Shown in pieces: positions 1-7,080 of a stretch of DNA of 64,000 bases. Origin of the DNA: G016756615 sp050958605 (GTDB taxonomy: Bacteria > Pseudomonadota > Alphaproteobacteria > Rhizobiales > Rhizobiaceae); contig NZ_JBJHDO010000006.1 in NCBI RefSeq assembly GCF_050958605.1, forward strand, positions 305,631 through 369,630, read 5' to 3'. Below the pieces are notes generated by a model that was given only the letters and a program-made list of their open reading frames with translations, had not been told where the DNA came from and made no database searches. The position numbers and the translations under genes are program-made. Numbering within the stretch: position 1 is the stretch's first letter; each line of letters opens with the position of its first letter.

Positions 1-1128
1 GCCGTCGCCGAGCGCATGGGGCTCGACATCGATCTCGACGCCGCCATCCCCGACCTGTCGCTGGCGGACCGGCAGATGGTGGCGATCGCCCGCGCAATGG
101 CGCACGAACCCAAGGTGCTGATCCTCGACGAGCCGACCTCGTCGCTGTCCAGCGCCGAGGCCAACCGGCTCTTCGCGCTGATCGACAGGCTGCGCTCCCA
201 CGGCGTCGCCATCCTCTATATTTCGCACCGCATGTCCGACATCAGGCGCCTCGCCGACCGCATCGTCTCGTTGCGCGACGGCGCGATCGTGGGAAGCTTC
301 GAGGAAAAGCCGCTCGACTATGAAGGGGCCGTCAACGCCATGCTCGGGCATCGCAGCGATCAGGGCGCGATCGATGCGAGAGCGGGCGGCAACGCCATCT
401 TCAGCGCCAAGGATCTGACGATCGCCGAAGGCGCCAGGCCGATCTCGCTCGAACTCGGCGACGGCGAGATCGTAGCGGTGACGGGCCTCGTCGGCGTCGG
501 CAAGACGGCGCTGGCGGAAACCCTGTTCGGCGTGCGCAGCCCGCTCGGCGGCTCGATGATGCTGTCGGGGCGCCCCTATCGACCGGGCTCGGCGCGCGAG
601 GCCATCGAGGCCGGCGTCTTCCTCGTCGCCAAGGACAGGGCCGAAAGCGGCATCGTGCGCGACTTCAACATCTACGAGAATATCAGCCTGCCCTTCCTGA
701 AACGGATCTCGGGCATGGGCGTTTCACGGCGTGGTGCCGAACGCGCCGTCGCGCGCGGCCAGATCAAGGAGCTCGGCATCGTCTGCCGCTCGGAGAAGGA
801 CGACCTTGCCACCCTTTCCGGCGGCAACCAGCAGAAGGTGATGGTCGCCCGCTGGATGTCGCAGCCGGCATCCCTCTTCATGCTGGACGAACCTTTCCAG
901 GGCGTCGACATCGCCGCGCGCCGCGACATCGCCGCCAAGCTTCGGGCGAGTTCGAGCGGCCGGGCGACGCTGATCTTCGTCACCGAGCTCGACGAGGCGC
1001 TCGAAACCGCCGACCGGATCCTCGTGATGTCGGAGCACACGATCGTCGGCGAGCATCGCAATGCGGGCATCGACATGGAACGGCTGCTCGCCGAAGTGGC
1101 CGGACAGAATGCCAGGGGCGCGGCATGA
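1..1128 (+). CDS. Sugar ABC transporter ATP-binding subunit (5' end outside window)
   Basis: Energises import of a monosaccharide or related sugar at the inner membrane. Two ABC domains in tandem are typical of the RbsA/MglA/XylG family (about 500 aa). Here the first lacks its Walker A because the gene starts before the window, but its signature region (LSLADRQ) and Walker B (LILDEPTS) are present. The second is complete: Walker A GLVGVGKT, signature LSGGNQQKV, Walker B LFMLDEPFQGVD. The reading frame is open from base 1. It overlaps the permease gene by four bases (ATGA), so the two are translationally coupled. Family assignment is firm; the sugar cannot be told from the ATPase. Confidence 0.94.
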   Translation, partial: AVAERMGLDIDLDAAIPDLSLADRQMVAIARAMAHEPKVLILDEPTSSLSSAEANRLFALIDRLRSHGVAILYISHRMSDIRRLADRIVSLRDGAIVGSFEEKPLDYEGAVNAMLGHRSDQGAIDARAGGNAIFSAKDLTIAEGARPISLELGDGEIVAVTGLVGVGKTALAETLFGVRSPLGGSMMLSGRPYRPGSAREAIEAGVFLVAKDRAESGIVRDFNIYENISLPFLKRISGMGVSRRGAERAVARGQIKELGIVCRSEKDDLATLSGGNQQKVMVARWMSQPASLFMLDEPFQGVDIAARRDIAAKLRASSSGRATLIFVTELDEALETADRILVMSEHTIVGEHRNAGIDMERLLAEVAGQNARGAA

Positions 1129-2162
1129 CCAGCGAGACCGAGACCATGAACAAAGCCGCAGCGAAATTCGACCTGCAGAACATCGTCATCCGTTACGGCT
1201 TCCTGGCGCTGCTCGCCGGGCTGATCGCCTACTTCTCCCTCTCGACGGACGGTTTCGCTTCTCCGCAGGCCGCCGTCTTCATCTTCCAGTCCGTGGCCAT
1301 CACCGGCATCCTGGCGCTCGGGGTGACCGCCACGCTGGTCGTCGGCGGCTTCGACCTTTCCATCGGCTCGGTCGCCACCAGCGCCATGATGGCGGCGGCC
1401 TATGTCATGGTGGTGCTCGAGCAGAACGCGCTGGTCGCGGTGGTCGTCTGCCTGCTGATCGGCGTGGTGGTCGGCCTGATCAACGGCTTCCTCATCGTCT
1501 ACATGCGCGTGCCCGACCTGCTTGCCACGCTCGGCATGATGTTCCTGCTGGTCGGCCTGCAGCGCATTCCAACCGAAGGCCGTTCGATCGCCACGGGCAT
1601 GACCATGCCGGACGGTTCCGTCGCCGGCGGTTCCTTCAGCAGCGCCTTTCTGGCGCTCGGCCGGCACCGCTTCGACTTCTTCATCCCCAACCTCGTGCCG
1701 GTGTCGGTGGTGATCCTGCTCGTGCTCGCGGTGCTGATCTGGTTCTTCCTGGAATATACGCGCTTCGGCCGCATGATGTATGCGGTGGGCAGCAACGAGC
1801 GGGCCGCCGAACTCGCCGGCGCGCCTGTCAAGGCATACAAGATCTGGGCCTATGTCATTTCGGGTATTTTCGCCTCGATCGGCGGCATTCTTCTCGCTGC
1901 CCGGCTTGGACGCGGCGACATCGCCTCGGGTAACAATCTGCTGCTCGATTCCGTCGCCGCGGCGCTGATCGGTTTCGCCGTGCTCGGCGCGGCGAAACCC
2001 AATGCGTTCGGCACGGCGATCGGCGCGCTCTTCGTCGGCGTGCTCCTTCAGGGGCTCACCATGATGAACGCGCCTTATTACACGCAGGACTTCGTCAAGG
2101 GCGCGGTGCTCGTCGTCGCCCTCGTCTTCACCTTCGCCCTGTCGCATCGGGGCAAACGCTGA
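1125..2162 (+). CDS. Sugar ABC transporter permease (RbsC-like)
   Basis: Membrane channel subunit of a CUT2-type sugar importer. The 345-aa protein is strongly hydrophobic throughout. It carries the family's conserved segment near GGFDLSIGSVAT (about residues 75-86) and the cytoplasmic loop GSNERAAELAGAPVKAYK (about 223-240) that contacts the ATPase. Length is normal for RbsC-type permeases (about 320-350 aa). The start overlaps the ATPase stop, and an internal ATG (MNKAAAKF) eight codons in is an alternative. The solute-binding protein gene follows after 27 bases. Substrate unknown. Confidence 0.94.
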   Translation: MTSETETMNKAAAKFDLQNIVIRYGFLALLAGLIAYFSLSTDGFASPQAAVFIFQSVAITGILALGVTATLVVGGFDLSIGSVATSAMMAAAYVMVVLEQNALVAVVVCLLIGVVVGLINGFLIVYMRVPDLLATLGMMFLLVGLQRIPTEGRSIATGMTMPDGSVAGGSFSSAFLALGRHRFDFFIPNLVPVSVVILLVLAVLIWFFLEYTRFGRMMYAVGSNERAAELAGAPVKAYKIWAYVISGIFASIGGILLAARLGRGDIASGNNLLLDSVAAALIGFAVLGAAKPNAFGTAIGALFVGVLLQGLTMMNAPYYTQDFVKGAVLVVALVFTFALSHRGKR

Positions 2163-2189
2163 CAAACCAAAGGGAAAGTGGAGGAAAGC

Positions 2190-3245
2190 ATGTTGGAATT
2201 CACGCGCAGAACATTCGGAAGACTTGCGCTCGGCCTGATCGGCGCGACGGCGCTGATGCAAGCGCCGGCACTGGCACAGGACAAGCCGGCCCCCTTTGAC
2301 GACCCGGGCAAGGTGAAGATCGCGCTGGTGCGCTATCTCTCGACCGGCGATTTCTTCCAGGCCTATCTCTCCGGCGTCGAGGCGCAGGCCAAGGCGCTCG
2401 GGGTGGACCTGCGCGTCCTGGACAGCCGCCAGGACGCCGCCCTCCAGGCCGACATGGTCGACCAGGCAATCGCGCTCGGCGTGCAGGGCATCATCATCCA
2501 GCACGGGCTGACGGAATCCATGAAGGAAGCCGCGCAGCGCGCCGTCGACGCCGGCATCAAGGTCGTGGCCTTCGACGTCAATGTCGAGAACGACAAGATC
2601 CCCCAAATCGAGCAGTCGGACCGCGACCTTGCCCGCCTCGCGCTCGAACAGGCGATCAAGGACAATGGCGAGAGCTGGAAGGCGGGCTACGTCTATGTCG
2701 CCGGCATCGCCCCGCTCGACCGCCGCAACGAGACCTGGGCGGAGTTCAAGAAGAAATATCCGGGCATCAACGAGGCGGCGCAGTTCGGCACGCTCGACAA
2801 CCCGATCGCCAATTCGGTCGCCAACCAGGCCCGTTCGGTGCTGTCGGCCAATCCCGACATCAAGGTGATGTTCGCGCCCTATGACGAATTCGCCAAGGGC
2901 GTGAAGATCGCGGTGGACGAGGCCGGCCTTTCCCAGGACATCAAGATCTACTCGGCCGACATCTCGACCTCCGACATCGCCGCCATGCGCGAGGCCGACA
3001 GCGCCTGGGTCGCCACCGCCGCCACCAACCCGGCTGTCGTCGGCCAGGTTTCCGTGCGCGCGCTCGCCATGCTCCTCGCCGGCGAGGAGCCGGGCAAGAG
3101 CGTGATCGTGCCGCCGACGCTGATCACCCAGAAGGACCTCAACGACAACGACATCAAGAACATGGAAGAACTGTCGGCCAAAATGCCGCAATTCGCCCAT
3201 GCCGATGTGGCGGTTCCGGCGTGGATGCCGCTGCCGGGGAAGTAG
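2190..3245 (+). CDS. Periplasmic sugar-binding protein of ABC importer
   Basis: Captures the sugar in the periplasm and delivers it to the permease. The N-terminus is a signal peptide with an RR pair followed by FGRLALGLIGATAL and an ALAQ cleavage region. The rest has the periplasmic-binding-protein type 1 fold seen in RbsB-like proteins (VKIALVRYLSTGDFF near the start, AIALGVQGIIIQHG around residue 100). I start at the ATG at 2190 because GGAGGAAA sits just upstream; the GTG at 2178 would add four residues and lacks such a site. It is last in the three-gene transporter operon and is followed by a terminator hairpin. Confidence 0.93.
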   Translation: MLEFTRRTFGRLALGLIGATALMQAPALAQDKPAPFDDPGKVKIALVRYLSTGDFFQAYLSGVEAQAKALGVDLRVLDSRQDAALQADMVDQAIALGVQGIIIQHGLTESMKEAAQRAVDAGIKVVAFDVNVENDKIPQIEQSDRDLARLALEQAIKDNGESWKAGYVYVAGIAPLDRRNETWAEFKKKYPGINEAAQFGTLDNPIANSVANQARSVLSANPDIKVMFAPYDEFAKGVKIAVDEAGLSQDIKIYSADISTSDIAAMREADSAWVATAATNPAVVGQVSVRALAMLLAGEEPGKSVIVPPTLITQKDLNDNDIKNMEELSAKMPQFAHADVAVPAWMPLPGK

Positions 3246-3268
3246 GCTCTGTCAAAAGCGATTGTGGA

Positions 3269-3295
3269 AGGGGCGGCCTGGTGCCGCCCTTTTTC
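3269..3295 (+). terminator. Rho-independent terminator of the sugar ABC operon
   Basis: A GC-rich stem GGGCGGC / GCCGCCC with a short loop is followed directly by a T-run (TTTTTC), 24 bases after the binding-protein stop codon. This is the classic intrinsic terminator layout for plus-strand transcription. Confidence 0.85.
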
Positions 3296-3637
3296 TTTCG
3301 AACAAAGCCGGCTGGTAGGTTGTGGGATAGCCGACGCGTTGCGCGGTGGACGAAAGTCCACTTTGGGCTGCAGAGGTCGGTCGATTTGGAGCACTTCAGC
3401 AACGTGTCAGCAGCTGTTGCTCAGCACCAGACGATGAGCGTCCTGTTTGGGGCCGGCAACAGCTTTCGAGCCAACTCAGCGGAAAGCGGCCCTTCGGCAG
3501 GCCGACCGTTCAGCGGCTTGCATGTCGGGCAAGACCAGCCACGGCAGGAATGACAATGCAAGCCCCAACAAGCGTAGTGATTTCTCGCGTATTTACCTCC
3601 ATGGAAGTAGCATTCGCTTGCAAGAGAGGGACTCAAA
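3296..3637. other. Non-coding left border of the accessory island
   Basis: About 340 bases between the terminator and the first island gene. I see no convincing coding region, tRNA, integrase or attachment repeat. Short stretches such as GCGGAAAGCGGCCCTTCGGC resemble degenerate intergenic sequence, and a similar motif (GGCCGAAAGCGGTCCGTCCGG shortened, near 4186-4206) lies on the other side of the next gene. Confidence 0.4.
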
Positions 3638-4171
3638 ATGATCGTTGAAAAAGCCGGCACCGTCATGCCAGTCTGGAATCTGCATCGAGTGGACCCCGGA
3701 TTCATCTATATCGTCGAGAACCATGGAAAATATAAAATAGGCAAATCAAAGCGTGCTCAAAATCGGCTCAATGCTGCAAAGACATGGCTGCCTGACATGG
3801 AGCTGATTGGACAGAAACCCTTTTGGGGAATATCTCACCACGAACGATGTCTCCATACTGGTTTCGCCCGCTATTGGTATTCCGGCGAATGGTTCGATTT
3901 CGCTGGCGATGATGACGCCCGAGATCTTTTGTTGGAGAGCTTCGCCGCTTTTAGCGACGAGGACCCGGACCGCAACTCGGTGGATTTCATATACTGGTTC
4001 AATGGCGATGGAATGGCCGAATTCCTGTTGGAGCAGGCGAGCCAGAAGCTGTCTCTTCCAGAATTTCAGAAGCAGGAATCTAAAAAAAAGAAGCCCTTAG
4101 GCATTTCCCGATCTGCAACTCAGAGTGAATCCGCTGAAACCCGCCAGTTCCATCAGTCGAAGCCGTTTTAG
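3638..4171 (+). CDS. GIY-YIG-like (T5orf172/MUG113 type) nuclease-fold protein
   Basis: A 177-aa protein whose first half fits the T5orf172 subgroup of the GIY-YIG fold. It shows a GIY-like strand GFIYIVENHGKYKIGKS (residues 21-37), a conserved Arg (R43), the ERCLHTGF segment (E69, H73) and GEWFDF (83-88). These are the positions expected of this subgroup, which occurs in phage and defence proteins and is presumed to cut DNA. The C-terminal 40 residues are charged (ESKKKKPLG) and look disordered. Expression start is uncertain; a weak AGAGAGGG lies upstream of ATG 3638. It is the first gene of a lower-GC block and stands alone, 218 bases before the next gene. Activity is inferred from the family only. 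Confidence 0.7.
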   Translation: MIVEKAGTVMPVWNLHRVDPGFIYIVENHGKYKIGKSKRAQNRLNAAKTWLPDMELIGQKPFWGISHHERCLHTGFARYWYSGEWFDFAGDDDARDLLLESFAAFSDEDPDRNSVDFIYWFNGDGMAEFLLEQASQKLSLPEFQKQESKKKKPLGISRSATQSESAETRQFHQSKPF

Positions 4172-4389
4172 GCTATTCCGGATTGGGGCCGAAAGCGGTC
4201 CGTCCGGTTTACGGTGACGGTTGATCAAGAAAAGCCGTTCCAATTTCGACCCTTCCGGCATTTACGCTTGAACGGAAAAACCTGAAACTGTCGCTGAATA
4301 TTTTGACCGATGCGGTCAGGGCAGAATAGAGAAAATTTACTAGGAATAGTTAGCCAGGCAAGCAAATTGAAGTGTAAAAGGGATACCGA

Positions 4390-5280
4390 ATGCTATCTGA
4401 TGAAATAGTTTTCTTAACCGGATCCGAAGTAGCCTACAATTATCGGGAATTGACGCTTATATGCACGGATGACGAAATAAGATCGTACATACAGCGAACA
4501 CGTAAATTGTTTGACCCGATTGCAAAAAATTTTGACGATGCCCTCAACACGGAATGGTTTGTACGCAGCTACCTAGCATTGAAATTTGTCCTCGGAGCTA
4601 CGGTGCTCGGTAATTCAGCGGAGTACGCAGAGGATCGAAATCTTCAGGTCACGCTTCCGTACCTTGGCTACTACACGATGATGAACACGTGCCGCGCGTT
4701 CTTACTCACGCTACCCTGCGTCGAGTGGCGCGGCGAAAAATCCATTGAAATGACGCATTCCAACATATTGAACACAACGGCTGACAAGCTGCGACGCCTT
4801 GGTTCTGGGCATCAAGCAAGGTTCAGTCAAAAGCTACTAGCGGCCAAGGATCAGAGAGAACTCTTCTCCTATCGGTTTCCCTCAACGGGCCTATCGGTAT
4901 TCGGTGACCAACTCGTGTCGGTGGGTGAAGCCATCAGCCTGGGGAGGTTTTTGGTGGAGCTGTCACAGATAAACCTCGCTTGCCTGGAGGCGCGAGTCGC
5001 AAGGTTTTGGCCAAGCACGGCGTTTCGCATGCTTGAGCTCGAAGATATGTGGCATGCAATGCAGTACGAAATGAGCACTGCCACATTGATTGACGATGAG
5101 GACTATCACCGCGTTGGCTATTTCGTACGAAACTACCGCTCCCCTCGGTCGCTGGTCTCAATGGCCACTGATGGTCTGGTGGACGATTTTTTTGGGGCTT
5201 GGTCCCCACTAGACGAGAATGCCGATAAGAACTCCTTCGACGCCGACCGCCAGTGCAATTTGCTTCTCGACATCTGGTAA
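4390..5280 (+). CDS. Hypothetical protein, unrecognised 296-aa, accessory island
   Basis: I do not recognise the family. The protein is mostly alpha-helical by composition, with no signal peptide, no clear membrane segment and no nucleotide-binding motif. It has aromatic-rich stretches (TEWFVRSYLALKFVLGATV near residue 55, LPYLGYYTMMNTCRAFLL near 100). Helical proteins with scattered Arg/His such as RSYLALKF and MTHSN could be compared with HEPN or abortive-infection proteins, but no signature motif can be asserted. Codon use is clearly unlike the flanking genes (many TTA, ATA and AAT codons; low GC), which indicates transfer. The start at 4390 is supported only by the length of the frame. 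Confidence 0.6.
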   Translation: MLSDEIVFLTGSEVAYNYRELTLICTDDEIRSYIQRTRKLFDPIAKNFDDALNTEWFVRSYLALKFVLGATVLGNSAEYAEDRNLQVTLPYLGYYTMMNTCRAFLLTLPCVEWRGEKSIEMTHSNILNTTADKLRRLGSGHQARFSQKLLAAKDQRELFSYRFPSTGLSVFGDQLVSVGEAISLGRFLVELSQINLACLEARVARFWPSTAFRMLELEDMWHAMQYEMSTATLIDDEDYHRVGYFVRNYRSPRSLVSMATDGLVDDFFGAWSPLDENADKNSFDADRQCNLLLDIW

Positions 5281-5683
5281 GTCCTTCGAAGGCAGAGCGC
5301 AGCGTCAGGACCATTGTTGATTGAAGTGACGCCTGCTTCTGACCTTGAAAGCCGTCGGTCCGCACTCCACCCCAAGCGTTATCGAGCTGATCGGGATTGA
5401 GGCCGGCAGCGGACAGTCGGCATGTGGCTGCCGCCGCGCCTGAAGCCGACGTTCTGCAGCCGACCCCATTTCGGTCGTAGTAATTTGACGATCGCGATCC
5501 CGAAGCCGTCGTCACAAAGCCGACATGACCACCGCCCGATCCAAATGGAGCAAGTGCCCTGTTAAACGCATGATATTCCGACGTCCCTGAACCCACAGAT
5601 TGTCGGAAAGCGGGCAGAGAGCAGTTCTTCTTGTTGACCGAATTATTAGCGTCGTTTCTACTGGTCTCAGGTGGGAGACATCG
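5281..5683. other. Non-coding stretch within the accessory island
   Basis: About 400 bases between the unrecognised 296-aa gene and the AlbA_2 gene. It contains repeated GCCGAC/GCCGTC-rich motifs (for example near 5399, 5446 and 5515) like those of degenerate alphaproteobacterial intergenic DNA. I see no RNA gene or mobile-element end. An in-frame extension of the next gene reaches back to 5600 but has no ribosome-binding site. Confidence 0.35.
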
Positions 5684-6265
5684 ATGACGACCGAAGAATT
5701 GGAAAGGCTTCTTGATGGAGCAGAGGAGACCGATCGGCTTGAATTCAAACAGGCGATGGAATGGCACAAGATCAGCTTAGCTAAAGACATCCTCGCGATG
5801 GCGAATGTCCAAGACGGGGGACGCATCATCATAGGCGTGGTTGACGAGACGTTTGAACGTCAGGGTCTTTCCGACGAGCAACTCGCTACATATGCCCCTG
5901 ACAAAATGCGCGACCAGATGGCCGTGTATGCGGACCCGGAAGTGATTTTCAGCGTCAAAACACCTACCGATGCGGCGGGACGCAAGTATGTGGTCATTGA
6001 GGTCCGAGAGTTCGACGAGCTTCCCGTGATATGCAAAAAGACCGGCATGATTGACGGGGCAAAAAAGCCAGAATTCGCGGAAGGAAGCATCTATTTTCGA
6101 AGCCGTGCGCAGAAGCCGCAAAGCGCCGCGATCTCGAATGCAACAGACATGAGACGGTTGATCGAGCGATCAATCGCGAAACGCGCAGCACAGCTTCGAG
6201 AGATAGGCATCGGATTACCCGTTGAGCAAACAAACGCGTTTGATGCTGAATTGGGTGGTTTGTGA
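5684..6265 (+). CDS. AlbA_2 (Schlafen-type) putative nucleic-acid-binding protein
   Basis: A 193-aa protein with the AlbA_2 domain also found in Schlafen-like proteins. The entry motif ETDRLEFKQA (residues 15-24) is followed by ILAMANVQDGGRIIIGVVDE (36-55), the conserved glycine-rich strand, and a RKYVVIEV strand near 100. The domain binds nucleic acid or nucleotide in related proteins and is frequent in defence loci and in transcription regulators. I choose ATG 5684 because GTGGGAGA lies seven bases upstream and the domain starts right after it. The stop codon shares its last base with the next start (TGATG), so the two proteins are likely made together. Confidence 0.72.
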   Translation: MTTEELERLLDGAEETDRLEFKQAMEWHKISLAKDILAMANVQDGGRIIIGVVDETFERQGLSDEQLATYAPDKMRDQMAVYADPEVIFSVKTPTDAAGRKYVVIEVREFDELPVICKKTGMIDGAKKPEFAEGSIYFRSRAQKPQSAAISNATDMRRLIERSIAKRAAQLREIGIGLPVEQTNAFDAELGGL

Positions 6266-6948
6266 TGAAGGACGGCTTGCTAGAGAACGTTCGGTCTGCG
6301 GGCCACTGGCGTATAAACATTCGGCCGGTGAGACCTCTTCCTGAAAAACTGTCCCTCGCACAATGCAGAACACTGGTGCACGGTTCGAGCGTTGAATTGC
6401 GAGGGTGGGATTTTCCGCACATCCATCGTGGAAGGGATGAATTCGGCGGTAGTGAGAACAACGATGGGTTCTACGCCGAATGGACTGATTGGTACGTACA
6501 CCATGAGTTTTGGCGAATGTATCAGAGTGGCCAGTTTCTCTCATATATGGCGATGTGGGAGGATCGAGAAGAGTTCAACGGAGCGCCCAACAAGCCGTTC
6601 TTGAGTATAGAGGGAGTTATCTATCTCTTCACAGAGATCGTGGAATTCGCGAGCCGCTTGTCTCAGGCAGCCTCATTCCAGGATGGCGTGTCGATTTCGA
6701 TTACAGGGAATGTATTGCGGAACCGACGCCTATGGGTGGGGCGGAATAGAATGCCATTCTTCGATCCAAAAGTGACGAAGGCGGAAACGGTCGAGGTTAG
6801 CGGTGCGTTGCAGAACGATCTTGCCGCCACTCCAGCCGTCGATGTGTCCCTGAAGCTCATCAAAGAATTTTTCGATCGCTTCGGTTGGACGCCAGCAGAT
6901 GACCAGATTCGAGGCGATCAGGAACGCTTGCTAAGGCGTGAGTTGTAG
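6265..6948 (+). CDS. Hypothetical partner of the AlbA_2 protein
   Basis: A 227-aa protein of unknown family. It is rich in Trp and aromatic residues (GWDFPHIHRG, YAEWTDWYVHHEFWRMYQSG) and has no signal peptide or membrane span. A FLSIEGVIYLFTEIVEFASRL-like helix (first 20 residues only shown: FLSIEGVIYLFTEIVEFASR) lies mid-protein. The start ATG overlaps the AlbA_2 stop by one base, and a GTG immediately before it is also in frame. This tight coupling suggests a two-protein module, perhaps a regulator/effector or sensor/effector pair, but no function can be read from the sequence. Base composition matches the island rather than the flanks. Confidence 0.6.
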   Translation: MKDGLLENVRSAGHWRINIRPVRPLPEKLSLAQCRTLVHGSSVELRGWDFPHIHRGRDEFGGSENNDGFYAEWTDWYVHHEFWRMYQSGQFLSYMAMWEDREEFNGAPNKPFLSIEGVIYLFTEIVEFASRLSQAASFQDGVSISITGNVLRNRRLWVGRNRMPFFDPKVTKAETVEVSGALQNDLAATPAVDVSLKLIKEFFDRFGWTPADDQIRGDQERLLRREL

Positions 6949-7080
6949 CAAGTTTTCGGCCGCTGGCTGCAGGTGCACTCGGGTTGAGGAGTATACGGCA
7001 CGAGTTGGCGGTGAGGCTGAAAGGCGCCGCTCGGCGTGGTCGGCGTGGGAAAATGGCCCGCTCAAGGGCCGGGAGGGTAA

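Noticed and set aside
672..3200. Long open frame (842 codons) antisense to the sugar ABC genes
   Set aside because: High-GC shadow: the sequence is Arg/His/Asp-rich low-complexity with no domain, and the plus-strand genes have clear families and ribosome sites.
3296..3637. tRNA gene or integrase attachment site at the island's left edge
   Set aside because: No cloverleaf or matching direct repeat with the right edge could be found by eye.
4934..5767. 277-codon minus-strand frame crossing the unrecognised 296-aa gene
   Set aside because: No ribosome site or domain, Cys/Arg-rich scattered composition; the plus-strand gene is more protein-like.
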